A stretch of DNA of 64,000 nucleotides, taken from NCBI GenBank assembly GCA_003538625.1, contig DPRR01000007.1, forward strand, positions 62,001-126,000, written 5' to 3'. Source of the DNA: Ignavibacteriales bacterium. Lineage in GTDB: Bacteria; Bacteroidota; Ignavibacteria; Ignavibacteriales; Ignavibacteriaceae. Each line of letters opens with the position of its first letter. Position 1 is the stretch's first letter. Below are positions 1 to 8,673 of this stretch, piece by piece. Under the pieces are notes generated by a model, which did not search any database, was not told the DNA's origin, and worked only from the letters and a program-made list of their open reading frames with translations. A program made the translations under genes and the position numbers.

Positions 1-1005
1 TGTTTGATTATTATTCCCACTTGTAGGATTTAATGTTAACCATCCTGCATCATCACTGACTGTCCAGTTTGTATTGGATTGTACTGTAAATTCTGTACTT
101 CCTGATGCATTTGTTACTGACTGATTTTGTGGAGTTACGGTTAATGTAAATGCTGTTGCTGATTGTGTTACTGTTACTGTTCTTGTTATCCCGCCGTCTG
201 TAACTGTTATCGTGCCTACTCTTTGACTTGTTGTTGTGTTCTCCTGATACGTTGCTGTCAGTGTACCGTTGCCAGTATCACTTACAGGATTTACCGTTAA
301 CCATTCTGCATCATCACTGACTGTCCAGCTTGTGTTTGATTCGACTGTAAATTCCGTACTTCCCGACGCATTTGTTACTGACTGATTTGACGGAGTTACA
401 GTTAATATCACTGCAGCAGATTGTGTTACAGTTACTGTTTTTGTTATTCCTCCGCCTGTTACCGTTATCGTGCCCACTCTTTGAGTTGTTGCCGTGTTTT
501 CTTCATAGGTTGCTGTTATCGTCATATCATATATACCAAATTCAGGAGTCACTGTCAGCCAATCTGCATCATCACTTACCATCCAGGTCAAATTTGATGT
601 TACCGCAAATGTTGTACTCCCTGCTGTATCTCCGACAATGATATTCAGTGGTTGGATTGTTAAGATTTTACTTGCATTTTTTTTCAGTTGTGTTACTGTA
701 ACTGTCCTTGTTATTCCACTGCCTGTTACTTCTATAATCGCATTTCTTGGCTGACTTCCGTCGTTCTTTTGAAATGTTGCAATTAACGTATCATTCCCAA
801 ATCCACTTGTCGGATTAACTGTTAACCAGTTTGCGTTATCACTCACTGTCCAGTTTATATCTGATGTTATAATAAATATTGTCTGACCAGCTTTATCCTG
901 CACTATCTGAAGTGACGGGTTGACATTCAATGTTTGCGCTATTAAATCATGTATGGAAAATAAAAATAAAACAGTAATCATTTCCAGAAGTAAGTATTTT
1001 TTCAT
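1..1005 (-). CDS. Secreted BACON-repeat protein, 5' part only
   Basis: The frame is open from the ATG at 1005 to the window edge (335 codons seen), so the C-terminus is missing. The start MKKYLLLEMITVLFLF is a Sec-type signal segment ending near IAQT. It is followed by about four tandem repeats of roughly 80-85 residues, the last cut by the edge. Each repeat has the BACON-like pattern FTVxSNTxWTVSDDAxWL, then NPTSG, then a TATYxENTTTQRVGTI strand and TRTVTVTQ. BACON domains are extracellular beta-sandwich modules typical of Bacteroidota. The substrate cannot be told. Only about 50 nt separate it from the upstream TPR/TIG gene, so both may be read from the operator-promoter at 2068-2140. Confidence 0.8.
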   Translation of the reverse strand, partial: MKKYLLLEMITVLFLFSIHDLIAQTLNVNPSLQIVQDKAGQTIFIITSDINWTVSDNANWLTVNPTSGFGNDTLIATFQKNDGSQPRNAIIEVTGSGITRTVTVTQLKKNASKILTIQPLNIIVGDTAGSTTFAVTSNLTWMVSDDADWLTVTPEFGIYDMTITATYEENTATTQRVGTITVTGGGITKTVTVTQSAAVILTVTPSNQSVTNASGSTEFTVESNTSWTVSDDAEWLTVNPVSDTGNGTLTATYQENTTTSQRVGTITVTDGGITRTVTVTQSATAFTLTVTPQNQSVTNASGSTEFTVQSNTNWTVSDDAGWLTLNPTSGNNNQT

Positions 1006-1056
1006 TTTATTAACCTCTTACTAACAGATATTATTAATTTATACCAATACTATTTT

Positions 1057-1854
1057 CTAAGGTCTTCCGGGAGGTTCAGCTATAGGTTTTGCATCTGGTT
1101 CAGGTTCTAATAAAAATATCGTTGCAACCACAATAGCAATTGCTGCGCCTCCCGTAGCAAACCATTTCCAAAGAGACATTGATGAGGATTCAACTTCGAA
1201 TCTTTTGGGATTGGAGATTATTCCTTTCAATATTGGACTGTAGACAGTTATTTCATACTCACCATCAAGGGTGATATCAATTGCCGGGATTTTTGCCAGT
1301 AAAATCGAGTCACTTATAAAGCTTGTTGATTTTCCGTTTCCATTAATCCTAACCTCAGAACCGTGGGTAAAATTTAAGCCATTAACTCTCATTGTGAACT
1401 CATTTCCATTTTGAATTCTTGAGCTTGGTGTAATAAAATTGATTTCGGGAGTTAAGGTCTGCGCAATATTCTCAATAAAAACTTGTAAGGTTTGTGGATC
1501 TTTACCAGGGGTTGTTTTAAAATTAGGGTTTATTATAAGCAGATTTTTTACGGCATTATTTGCTTCATTTATTGAGTCCATAGATATATAGACTAAGCTC
1601 AATAGTTTATATGCTTTTTCTTTTTCAAGATCTATCAGATTTGCCTTATCTAAGCACTGATTAATTAATTCTATTGCTTCAGTATATTTTCCTGAAAGAT
1701 ATTCTTTTTCAGCTATATTTAGCTTTTCAGTGCATTGATCTTTTGTTTGTGCATAAGCTGAAGCGATCTTTATAGAATTGAATTCGAAGAGCATTAATGG
1801 TGCAACCATTGCTAATATACTAGCCAAAAAGAAAACGAATTTAAATTCTCTCAT
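1057..1854 (-). CDS. Exported TPR protein with TIG-like domain and C-terminal membrane anchor
   Basis: 265 residues. Residues 1-35 form a hydrophobic export signal ending in AYAQ. Residues 40-125 contain TPR-like helical pairs (LNIAEKEYLSGKYTEAIELI and YKLLSLVYISMDSINEANNA). Residues 135-220 contain a TIG/IPT-like beta-domain (ITPSSRIQNGNEFTMRVNGL and GSEVRINGNGK). A single membrane helix follows (WKWFATGGAAIAIVVATIFL), then a short Pro-rich tail. The layout suggests an envelope-anchored scaffold. The exact function is not recognised. It is the first gene downstream of operator copy E1. Confidence 0.75.
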   Translation of the reverse strand: MREFKFVFFLASILAMVAPLMLFEFNSIKIASAYAQTKDQCTEKLNIAEKEYLSGKYTEAIELINQCLDKANLIDLEKEKAYKLLSLVYISMDSINEANNAVKNLLIINPNFKTTPGKDPQTLQVFIENIAQTLTPEINFITPSSRIQNGNEFTMRVNGLNFTHGSEVRINGNGKSTSFISDSILLAKIPAIDITLDGEYEITVYSPILKGIISNPKRFEVESSSMSLWKWFATGGAAIAIVVATIFLLEPEPDAKPIAEPPGRP

Positions 1855-2312
1855 TGTTTTCTCCTAACGAAATTAAATAAGACAAATTTATATTGACAAA
1901 AAATCGTTTTTTCTACTCACATATTTGAACATGTCACACTACTAATTCTTAATGAATCAATCATAAGTAACCCGAACATTAAGTGTTATCACAAGTGTAA
2001 TAACTTTCTAACCAAATCAGTTTTTGATATAGATTTATTAATGAATATTTCCAAGCATTTTCTATAATAGATTACTATGACTTATGCACATAAATCAATC
2101 AGTCAAATGGATGAAAAATGGACTAGATCTTTTGGATTAGTTATCAAATGGAAATTACAAGTTCATGAAATTAAAGAATGCAGATAAATGATAATCAGTA
2201 ATAGTATATTTTGAAAGTGTTAATTTTGTACAATGCTAAAAAGAGAATAATAATGAAATTAACAATCTCGTAGAGTTTTAAAGAGAGTTCTTGCATGCTG
2301 CTGTGTTGTATT
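1855..2312. other. Intergenic region with operator copy E1
   Basis: AT-rich non-coding stretch of about 460 nt. It holds one copy of the shared operator-promoter (2068-2140). Its inferred leader of about 210 nt carries only a weak inverted repeat near 1980-2007. I see no convincing gene. The short minus frame at 2195-2380 overlaps the real small protein at 2313-2498 and has no family features. Confidence 0.6.
2068..2140 (-). promoter_or_regulatory. Shared operator-promoter element, copy E1
   Basis: On the plus strand CAATC (2096-2100) is followed after 8 nt by GGATGAAAAATGG, then ACTAGATCTTTTGGATTAG. This is the most diverged copy: the second arm is GATC rather than CATC, and the -7-like box fits best at 18 or 21 nt rather than 20. 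It lies 242 nt upstream of the 1854 start. Confidence 0.6.
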
Positions 2313-2498
2313 TCAAGTATTAGTATCTGAACTTTCTTTCTGACGTGTTTTTGACACGGCTGCCATAATGCCCAAACCAATTATGATTATGACACTTATA
2401 ATAATCCATACCGGGGGAACGCCCATCTCATTGGCTCCCCATGCTAAACCACCGGCAACAAATACTGTTCCGATTAAATATATTACTAAGTTAGACAT
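2313..2498 (-). CDS. Small two-helix membrane protein
   Basis: 61 residues. There are two hydrophobic segments (about 4-22 and 30-47) and a short charged tail (SKTRQKESSDTNT). No named family is recognised. It is the last gene of a three-gene unit with the DUF948-like and YtxH-like proteins (gaps of 16 and 6 nt), behind operator copy E2. Its role is presumably in envelope stress, by context only. Confidence 0.7.
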   Translation of the reverse strand: MSNLVIYLIGTVFVAGGLAWGANEMGVPPVWIIISVIIIIGLGIMAAVSKTRQKESSDTNT

Positions 2499-2514
2499 CT
2501 TAATTCTTCTTTCT

Positions 2515-2922
2515 TTATAAGATATACTTTTTCTGTTTGCCCGTTTTATAGTTTCGCCAAAACGATGTAATACCGACGCCCACAGCGTTTACATTTTTAA
2601 ATATTGGCATTACAGCATTCTCTATTCCATTACGAATTTTAGTTTCTGCATTTAAAATTTCATCCACATGAGATCGGATACTGTTAACAACTGATCTGGT
2701 CGTCTGAAGCTGGGAGTTAACTTCATTAGTGATGAGATTCATTTTATTTGAAAACTCAAGAGTTGATTCAATTAGCGGATTTAGACTATATGATAATGCC
2801 TCCATATCCAAACTAATAGAATGCACTGATTTAACAATCCGATAAATAAAGTAAATCAGTGCAATACAAAGTGCTGATGCTGATATGAGCAGTATAATGG
2901 TTAAAATTTCTATTAAGTCCAT
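2515..2922 (-). CDS. DUF948-like membrane-anchored coiled-coil protein
   Basis: 135 residues. One N-terminal membrane helix (IEILTIILLISASALCIALI) is followed by a long amphipathic helical region with the spacing of DUF948 proteins (SISLDMEALSYSLNPLIEST and NKMNLITNEVNSQLQTTRSV). DUF948 proteins commonly sit beside YtxH proteins in general-stress operons, as here. The gene is 6 nt downstream of the YtxH gene. The biochemical role of the family is unknown. Confidence 0.75.
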   Translation of the reverse strand: MDLIEILTIILLISASALCIALIYFIYRIVKSVHSISLDMEALSYSLNPLIESTLEFSNKMNLITNEVNSQLQTTRSVVNSIRSHVDEILNAETKIRNGIENAVMPIFKNVNAVGVGITSFWRNYKTGKQKKYIL

Positions 2923-2928
2923 TTTAAA

Positions 2929-3345
2929 TTAGATTTTCTTGTTTTCATTATATGCATCTATTCCGGTTTTAACTGAAAACTTTAATCTTTCAGTTTCTGT
3001 TTCTATTTTTTCTTTACCGGAATGTAAAGCTTCTTTTGTTTTTGTTTTTGCATCATTATAAACGCGTTCTGCATCTTTTAGAATTTCTTCAGGTTTTGAT
3101 TTTAAATCATTCATCATCATCGCGTATTTTCTTTTACCTTCGTTAAACATTTCACCGGCTTTGGTTTTTTTCTCCTGATAATACTTGTCAGCTTCATCAA
3201 AATATTCACCGGACTTTTGTTTTATGTCTCCTCTTAGTTCTTTGCCGCTTTTAGGAGTAGTTAATAATGCAATTATTGCTCCAACGCTGCCACCGGCTAA
3301 AAATCCAATCAGAAACCCTTTAACGTTATTATTATTACCAGACAT
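2929..3345 (-). CDS. YtxH domain-containing general stress protein
   Basis: The ATG at 3345 is chosen because AAGGAAG lies 7 nt upstream. The longer frame starts at a TTG (3360) and would add five residues. The product of 138 residues has a glycine-rich membrane segment (FLIGFLAGGSVGAIIALLTTP), then the YtxH hallmark PKSGKELRGDIK, then a long Lys/Glu-rich helix. This architecture matches YtxH/gas vesicle-like stress proteins. It is first in an operon with the DUF948-like gene, and operator copy E2 ends 77 nt upstream. Confidence 0.85.
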   Translation of the reverse strand: MSGNNNNVKGFLIGFLAGGSVGAIIALLTTPKSGKELRGDIKQKSGEYFDEADKYYQEKKTKAGEMFNEGKRKYAMMMNDLKSKPEEILKDAERVYNDAKTKTKEALHSGKEKIETETERLKFSVKTGIDAYNENKKI

Positions 3346-3393
3346 ATATCTTCCTTTCAATTAATGATAAAACTTTTATTATTTAATTCCGAT

Positions 3394-3460
3394 TAAATGT
3401 ATATATGAATATAAATTGAATCAATCGGGCAATAGGATGAAAAAAGAACTACATCTTTTA
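3394..3460 (-). promoter_or_regulatory. Shared operator-promoter element, copy E2
   Basis: Plus strand: CAATC (3422-3426), 8 nt, GGATGAAAAAAG, then AACTACATCTTTTATG. On the minus strand GATTG supplies a -33-like TTG, and exactly 20 nt further is TACATTTA (3401-3394), close to the Bacteroidota -7 consensus TAnnTTTG. It implies a leader of about 40 nt before the YtxH gene. Confidence 0.75.
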
Positions 3461-3537
3461 TGCTGATAAATATTCTATGGCTACAATAAAGACTTTTAAA
3501 GTGATTACAAGTAATAATGCACGATATTAATAAGCTT

Positions 3538-3789
3538 TTACTTTTTTCTCTTAAGGATAATCCTGTACAACCATAAAATAATTATTGCTCCAATAGTTGC
3601 ACCAATAAAACCAGCGGTATCACCCGGTTCATATATACCTAATAATTTACCAAGATAAGTTGCAACAAATGCACCGGCAATTCCAAGCAAAATTGTAATT
3701 ATGCAGCCACCGGGATCTTTACCGGGCATTAGTAATTTTGCAATTACTCCCGCAATTAAACCGACAACCAGAGTTCCAATAATCTCCAT
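3538..3789 (-). CDS. GlsB/YeaQ/YmgE family stress response membrane protein
   Basis: 83 residues forming three membrane segments. The family pattern is GLIAGVIAKLLMPGKDPGG, then IGATIGAIIILWLYR near the C-terminus. This family (transglycosylase-associated protein) is a widespread small stress-induced inner-membrane protein of uncertain mechanism. No operator copy lies directly upstream, so it is probably co-transcribed with the 3930-4121 gene (140-nt gap) from copy E3. Confidence 0.88.
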   Translation of the reverse strand: MEIIGTLVVGLIAGVIAKLLMPGKDPGGCIITILLGIAGAFVATYLGKLLGIYEPGDTAGFIGATIGAIIILWLYRIILKRKK

Positions 3790-3929
3790 AACTAATCTCT
3801 TTTGTTATTATTGATGAATTTTATAGTTCAAATCATTTTGTAAAGAACTGATTTATTATACTCATCTTTAAAAATCTCCCATCCTTAACTGAATTACTTC
3901 AATTAAGAATGAGGAATTTCAATTTACTT

Positions 3930-4121
3930 TTAGTTACCAATACGAATTGTATCGAGGCTTCCGATAACTCCAAATGCACTTAGCAGCCATAGAATAACAG
4001 CAATAACCACAACCACATTCAAGATCTTTTTAATGGTGGCCTGCATCGGTATATAGCTGTTGATAAGCCATAGCACAACTCCAACAACAACCAAAACAAT
4101 AACAAGTGTTATTAGTGACAT
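3930..4121 (-). CDS. Thivi_2564-like small membrane protein
   Basis: 63 residues with two membrane segments (LVIVLVVVGVVLWLINSYIP and KILNVVVVIAVILWLLSAFG). The INxYIPM...IKxILNxVVxI pattern is that of the Thivi_2564 family of small membrane proteins. It follows operator copy E3 with an inferred leader of about 138 nt. The leader contains an A/T-rich dyad around 4165-4188. Function is unknown. Confidence 0.8.
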   Translation of the reverse strand: MSLITLVIVLVVVGVVLWLINSYIPMQATIKKILNVVVVIAVILWLLSAFGVIGSLDTIRIGN

Positions 4122-4258
4122 AGTTTTTTTCCTTTCAAAATATTTTTATCAGAACATTTCCCAAAAAAGAGTTCTCTTTTTTTAAGCGGCTCTTTTTAGG
4201 CTTTTTGATTTAGTAATGCAAAAAATACATTTTACTATTTAATTGAATGATTACGAAG

Positions 4259-4328
4259 ATATGATATAAAGTAATAAAGCGTTGTACAATCGGGCGAAAG
4301 GATGAAAAAGGGATTACATCCTTAGGGT
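4259..4328 (-). promoter_or_regulatory. Shared operator-promoter element, copy E3
   Basis: Plus strand: CAATC (4287-4291), 8 nt, GGATGAAAAAGGG, then ATTACATCCTTAG. The arms AAGGATG and CATCCTT form an inverted repeat around a 12-nt centre. On the minus strand TATCATAT (4266-4259) lies exactly 20 nt past the TTG. Confidence 0.75.
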
Positions 4329-4353
4329 GAGTGATTATATTTTGGTTAATCTA

Positions 4354-5406
4354 TTATTTAGGAGAAGAAGGTTGATCCATTTTTTCAGAACCAAGCAGTA
4401 ATGCAAACCATCGTGTGCTTTCATGGTTTTCAAAAGCAAACTTAAGCGTCATAGTAAGAGGAATTGATAGAATTGCACCTACTAATCCAAGCAATCCTCC
4501 CCAAAAAATTACAGAGATAAATACAACCAGTGTTGATAGCCCTAGTTTCCTGCCTGTAACGCGTGGTTCAATTACATTACCCACTACAAAGTTAACAGTT
4601 ATATATCCCAGGGTTACCATTACTGCACCTCCAAGCCCTAACTGAATAAAAGCTAATATGACTGCAGGAATGGCAGCTACGATAGAACCTATATTGGGAA
4701 TATAATTGAGCAGAAAAGCAAGAAATCCCCATAGCAGCGGGTAATCTACATTTAAAATGTACAACCAGGTGGCAATCAAAATACCTGTGGCCAAACTGAT
4801 CAAAGTTTTAATAATCATATAGCGTTTCATATCATTAGCAAACTTTGTAAACTGAGGAAATTTTTGTTTCGGGTCCCCTAGTACAGCACGGAGTTTTAGC
4901 GGGAAGCTCGAAACTTCAAGTAATATAAATGTAACTGTAAGTAGAATTAAAACAAGATCAGAAATTACAGAACTTAATCCCGTTAACAGATCTGCAGTAA
5001 GCTTCATTATTGCTTCAGGATTAACATATTCCAGAAAAAATTTTTTGTTTACTATAATTCCCTTGCTTTTTAAAAGCGCAGTAAGTTCTAAAACTTGCTC
5101 CTGAATGCGTGTTTGTAATGCGGGTAATTCACCTATAAATCCGCTAAAAGATGAGCCGATTTGTACACTGATTAAAAGTATGATTGCTATCATAACAATC
5201 ATAACAATCAATACTGCAAAGCCAGAGGGAATATGTTTTTCCTTTAACCATAGCACCGGTGGAGTACCAAGCAATGCAAGGAAAAAAGAAATAAGAAACA
5301 GAACAACAATTGATTGAGCAAGATTAATCCCCGCAATAATTATTACTAATGCTGCCGCGCTGATAAGAATGTACATTGCACGGGATAGATTAATCTGCTC
5401 AACCAT
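4354..5406 (-). CDS. AI-2E family transporter (PerM-like)
   Basis: 350 residues with about eight membrane segments. Family landmarks are the N-terminal membrane pair ending in FFLALLGTPPVLWL, the long soluble loop with IQEQVLELTALLKSKG, and the C-terminal block DYPLLWGFLAFLLNYIPNIG followed by GNVIEPRVTGRKLGLSTLVV. These are diagnostic for the AI-2E/PerM exporter family, whose substrate is often unproven despite the name. It lies 111 nt downstream of the lmo0937-like gene and is probably in the same unit behind copy E4. Confidence 0.9.
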   Translation of the reverse strand: MVEQINLSRAMYILISAAALVIIIAGINLAQSIVVLFLISFFLALLGTPPVLWLKEKHIPSGFAVLIVMIVMIAIILLISVQIGSSFSGFIGELPALQTRIQEQVLELTALLKSKGIIVNKKFFLEYVNPEAIMKLTADLLTGLSSVISDLVLILLTVTFILLEVSSFPLKLRAVLGDPKQKFPQFTKFANDMKRYMIIKTLISLATGILIATWLYILNVDYPLLWGFLAFLLNYIPNIGSIVAAIPAVILAFIQLGLGGAVMVTLGYITVNFVVGNVIEPRVTGRKLGLSTLVVFISVIFWGGLLGLVGAILSIPLTMTLKFAFENHESTRWFALLLGSEKMDQPSSPK

Positions 5407-5517
5407 ATTTATTTGCTTCTATTTCTCTGGCTTTAATTAATAAGTATCTGAAAAATTTAAAGTTTGTTTTCAAATACGATTTAATGTTGATATAAAATTT
5501 CAACATTTAACAAACAC

Positions 5518-5667
5518 TCAGAGTGCACGTCGTCCATTAATTACATTTATTAAAATCATAATAACTGCAATAACAAGCAGAACGTGAATAACACCACCCA
5601 TTGTGTATGATGTTAACAGCCCAAGCAGCCATAAAACTATAAGAACAACAGCGATTGTATATAACAT
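5518..5667 (-). CDS. lmo0937-like small membrane protein (49 aa)
   Basis: The start ATG at 5667 is preceded by AAAGGA with good spacing, and the frame ends with TGA at 5518. The product begins MLYTIAVVLIVLWLLGLLTS, continues YTMGGVIHVLLVIAVIM, and ends INGRRAL. This two-helix layout matches the lmo0937 family of tiny membrane proteins, often found with GlsB/YeaQ and Thivi_2564-type genes. Operator copy E4 lies 72 nt upstream. Confidence 0.85.
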   Translation of the reverse strand: MLYTIAVVLIVLWLLGLLTSYTMGGVIHVLLVIAVIMILINVINGRRAL

Positions 5668-5710
5668 GGTAGTTTCCTTTTTATTATTAATTATGTGTTT
5701 AGATTCAATA

Positions 5711-5780
5711 TTAAAGTAAGAATTGAAGGATGGTAATTCAATCAGGCGAAAGGATGAAAAAGGGACTACATCCTTTAGAT
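5711..5780 (-). promoter_or_regulatory. Shared operator-promoter element, copy E4
   Basis: This is the best-preserved copy. Plus strand: CAATC (5739-5743), 8 nt, GGATGAAAAAGGG, then ACTACATCCTTTAGATTAG. The arms AAAGGATG and CATCCTTT are a perfect 8-bp inverted repeat with a 12-nt centre. On the minus strand TACTTTAA (5718-5711) lies exactly 20 nt past the TTG. Confidence 0.8.
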
Positions 5781-5889
5781 TAGTAGATTTTTGAAGTTGT
5801 GCTTTATCAAAATATTTTAATTCTTAGAATATCGTTTTGTCTATAAAAAAATTGGTTTAAAAATTCCTTTCACAGATTTTTTTTCGTAA

Positions 5890-6753
5890 TTAAAAACTTA
5901 ACAGCCAGCTGTTTTGCGCTTTTTCCAATAATAATTTAAGGGCGGCCGTGCCTTCTTTTAAATTGATCATAGTTGAATCAAAATTCTCTGCGGCCGTTGT
6001 ATTCATTAACAGTCTTCCTATAGTTCCTTCTCCGGATTGTAAGCTGTTCGTAATTGCCCCCAAATCAGAAGTAATAGCAGCCGTATATCCGATGGTTGAT
6101 TTTATTGCAATCAATATACTGTCAATCTCACCTGCCTTGTCCATAACTATTTTAAATTCATCGGAACCTTCTTTTAAATTAACAATAGTAGCTTGTATAT
6201 TTTCTCTCCAGGTTTGATCCATCATCAGCCTGCCGATAGTTCCTTTTCCTGATTCAATATTTGTTGAAATCTTAGCCAGATCACCTGTAATAAGTGCTGT
6301 ATTATCGATCGTAGTTTTTAATGATACCATAATATCATCAATAGCAATTGGCTGTGCAGTTTGTATCCTATCATTATCCTCGATACTTTCTTTACCACCG
6401 GTTCCGGGATTTATAACCAGTACTTTATTACCGATAAGTCCCTCTGAACCGATAGTAGCAATTGCGTCTTTCTTAATAAACTTTCTGCTGCTTTCATCAA
6501 TAACAATATCAACTCTTACAGTTGTATCACTTACTAAGCTTATACTTTCTACTGTTCCTATATTTATTCCGGATAAGCGCACATTATTTCCAGTCTGAAG
6601 TCCGGCAACATCTTTGAAAACGCCGGATAGACGGAATGTACTTCTGAATAGAAGCTGTTTTTCCCCGATAAAATATATTGCTAAAATCAGTACCACCAGA
6701 CCAAGGGAAACAAATATCCCAAGCTTGATTTTATTAGTTGAATTCTTTTTCAT
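5890..6753 (-). CDS. mlaD: MlaD/MCE-family lipid-binding protein
   Basis: 287 residues. One N-terminal membrane helix (LGIFVSLGLVVLILAIYFIG) is followed by an MCE domain at about 38-118 (VAGLQTGNNVRLSGINIGTV and IGSEGLIGNKVLVINPG). The rest is helical and contains two internal copies of a ~60-residue unit (SGKGTIGRLMMDQTW and SGEGTIGRLLMNTTA). MCE proteins are the substrate-binding part of Mla-type phospholipid transporters and act in the periplasm, anchored to the inner membrane. It is last in an operon with the ATPase and permease, and is expected to form the complex with them. Confidence 0.9.
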   Translation of the reverse strand: MKKNSTNKIKLGIFVSLGLVVLILAIYFIGEKQLLFRSTFRLSGVFKDVAGLQTGNNVRLSGINIGTVESISLVSDTTVRVDIVIDESSRKFIKKDAIATIGSEGLIGNKVLVINPGTGGKESIEDNDRIQTAQPIAIDDIMVSLKTTIDNTALITGDLAKISTNIESGKGTIGRLMMDQTWRENIQATIVNLKEGSDEFKIVMDKAGEIDSILIAIKSTIGYTAAITSDLGAITNSLQSGEGTIGRLLMNTTAAENFDSTMINLKEGTAALKLLLEKAQNSWLLSF

Positions 6754-6784
6754 TTTAAATACTCCTGCTTAATTGCACTCTGTT

Positions 6785-7570
6785 TCATTCAAAAAATGAT
6801 CTTATCCATGGGTCTGCAGATTTTTCCAGCTCGTCAAACGTTCCTTCTGCAGCACATATTCCATCTTTAATTACAATAATTCTATCCGCTGTTAGCTTAG
6901 TACATTCAATATCGTGAGTAATAATGATGGAAGTAGTGTGGTATTTTCTTTGTACTTCCAGGATGAGATTACTTATTTCTTTTGATGTTATTGGATCCAG
7001 CCCTGTTGTGGGTTCATCATAAAGCATTATCTCAGGTTTTAATATTAATGTTCTGGCTAAACCTAAACGCTTACGCATACCTCCGGAAAGTTCTGAGGGA
7101 GTTTTATCAATTGCTTTATCAAGTCCCACATCGTGCAATGATTCTTTTATAAGCGAATCTAATTCTTCTTTTGACAACCTGTTCAATTGTTTTCTCAATG
7201 GAAATTCAAGATTTTCTCTAACAGTCATTGAATCATAAAGAGCACCGCTCTGAAAAAGGAAACCAATTTTTTTTTGTATTTCGACAAGCTTCTTATTTTT
7301 TAGCTCAGAAATATCCTGTCCGAATATTAAAAGCTTACCGTCATCAATATCTATTAATCCGACAATACATTTAATAAGTACAGATTTACCGGTTCCGGAT
7401 TGTCCAAGTACAGCAAGGTTTTCACCTTTATTAACAACCAGATTAATATCCCGCAGTACGTGATTCTTTCCGAATGATTTTTTAAGATGTTCCATTTCAA
7501 TCACAACATCATTGTTCTGTTTATCAATGGTTTTACTTTTTGTTTCGATATTGGTCGTATTTTCCTGCAT
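6785..7570 (-). CDS. mlaF: Mla-type ABC transporter ATP-binding protein
   Basis: 261 residues. Walker A is GQSGTGKSVLIKC, the Q-loop is FLFQSGALYDSMTVRENLEF, the signature is LSGGMRKRLGLARTL, Walker B is EIMLYDEPTTGLDP, and the switch His is in IIITHD. The SGALYDSMTV and GMRKR variants are typical of MlaF/Ttg2A. It powers lipid movement through the MlaE permease. It is 18 nt downstream of mlaE and 31 nt upstream of mlaD. The first 20 residues are a poorly conserved polar extension. Confidence 0.93.
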   Translation of the reverse strand: MQENTTNIETKSKTIDKQNNDVVIEMEHLKKSFGKNHVLRDINLVVNKGENLAVLGQSGTGKSVLIKCIVGLIDIDDGKLLIFGQDISELKNKKLVEIQKKIGFLFQSGALYDSMTVRENLEFPLRKQLNRLSKEELDSLIKESLHDVGLDKAIDKTPSELSGGMRKRLGLARTLILKPEIMLYDEPTTGLDPITSKEISNLILEVQRKYHTTSIIITHDIECTKLTADRIIVIKDGICAAEGTFDELEKSADPWIRSFFE

Positions 7571-7588
7571 TTTTCTAACTGCTCAATT

Positions 7589-8431
7589 TTAACCTTGAAG
7601 CAAACTTGTAATTTGCACTGCTATCATATCTATTATAAAAACCATCAATGACGATAGAACCACGGCTGAATTTGCCGCTTCTCCAACACCCTCAGTACCC
7701 TTATTTGAATTATAACCTTTATAGCTTCCTATAAGACCGATGGCATAACCGAAGAAAAAAGTTTTAATGATTGCCGGTATCAGATCATTAAATTCCAGAC
7801 TTTGAAAAATCTGAGAAAAAAATAAGTAAGCACTTACGTCTCCTTTTATGTTAACACCAACAAATGATCCCAGAAGACCAAAGCCATCGGCAAGTATTAC
7901 CAGTATCGGAAGCATTAATGTTGCAGCAAGAACTCTTGTAACAACAAGATACTTAAATGGATTATTGTCTGATACCTGCATTGCATCAATTTGTTCTGTC
8001 ACATTCATCGATGCGAGCTCTGCTCCAATTCCGGAGCCGACTTTTCCGGCAAAAATTAGTGCCGTTATTACAGGACCAATTTCACGTATCAGTGAAACCG
8101 CGACCATTGCAGGCAGCAATGATTCAGATCCAAACTTTGCCAGCGTAGGTCTTGATTGAATTGTTAATACTAGTCCGATTATGAAACCTGTAATAGCTAT
8201 TAAGGGAAGCGATTTGTAACCAATCAAAAAGGATTGCTTCATCAGTTCATTAAACTCGTATGGCGGTTTAATTGCTTCTTTAAAAAATCGTAAAGTAAAA
8301 GTCGTTAGAGAGGATACTTCTAAAAAGAATTTTTTAAACATTGAATCTTTAACAACTTCAACTGATTCTTCTATTACTACTTCAGTTACTTTGTTTTCAG
8401 ATTGGGACTTATGTAAAATTATTTTTTCCAT
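7589..8431 (-). CDS. mlaE: MlaE-family ABC transporter permease
   Basis: 280 residues. A ~50-residue cytoplasmic extension precedes the MlaE/YrbE domain. Landmarks are FLIGYKSLPLIAITGFIIGL, VSLIREIGPVITALIFAGKV, GSGIGAELASMNVTEQIDAM and FFFGYAIGLIGSYKGYNSN. The ExxxM region and the IREIGPV loop are family hallmarks. It is the first gene of the mlaE-mlaF-mlaD unit. Operator copy E5 lies 57 nt upstream, which puts lipid-asymmetry maintenance under the same control as the stress proteins. Confidence 0.92.
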   Translation of the reverse strand: MEKIILHKSQSENKVTEVVIEESVEVVKDSMFKKFFLEVSSLTTFTLRFFKEAIKPPYEFNELMKQSFLIGYKSLPLIAITGFIIGLVLTIQSRPTLAKFGSESLLPAMVAVSLIREIGPVITALIFAGKVGSGIGAELASMNVTEQIDAMQVSDNNPFKYLVVTRVLAATLMLPILVILADGFGLLGSFVGVNIKGDVSAYLFFSQIFQSLEFNDLIPAIIKTFFFGYAIGLIGSYKGYNSNKGTEGVGEAANSAVVLSSLMVFIIDMIAVQITSLLQG

Positions 8432-8459
8432 TGATGTGTTAATTATAATTTATTCTTAA

Positions 8460-8525
8460 TAATGATAGATAGAATTATAATTTAGTACAATCAGGCAAAG
8501 GGATGAAAAAGGGACTATACCAAAT
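8460..8525 (-). promoter_or_regulatory. Shared operator-promoter element, copy E5
   Basis: Plus strand: CAATC (8488-8492), 8 nt, GGATGAAAAAGGG, then ACTATACC. The distal arm (CATC) is lost here. On the minus strand TATCATTA (8467-8460) lies exactly 20 nt past the TTG. It drives mlaE, with an inferred leader under 30 nt. Confidence 0.7.
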
Positions 8526-8621
8526 TGATTGATGGTAGTTGGATTCTAATTGCTTAAGATTTTAAAGTTAAGGTATTTAGGATATTTTCTCATTTAAGGA
8601 TTTCTAATTGTTCGATAATGT

Positions 8622-8651
8622 AAAAAAAAGGGTGTCCCGAAGGACACCCTT
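8622..8651 (-). terminator. Intrinsic terminator after the large OmpA gene
   Basis: A 10-bp stem (AAGGGTGTCC with GGACACCCTT, loop CGAA) is followed on the minus strand by a run of T (plus-strand A's at 8622-8629). It lies 23 nt past the stop of the 8674-10299 gene. Confidence 0.9.
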
Positions 8652-8673
8652 GAAAAGACAGATTAAACTCAAA

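Noticed and set aside
372..641. Plus-strand frame over the BACON-repeat gene
   Set aside because: It is the antisense shadow of repetitive coding DNA; low-complexity Leu/Ser-rich product, no start signals.
2195..2380. 61-residue minus-strand frame in the gap below the small membrane protein
   Set aside because: It overlaps the real 2313-2498 gene in another frame and has no family features.
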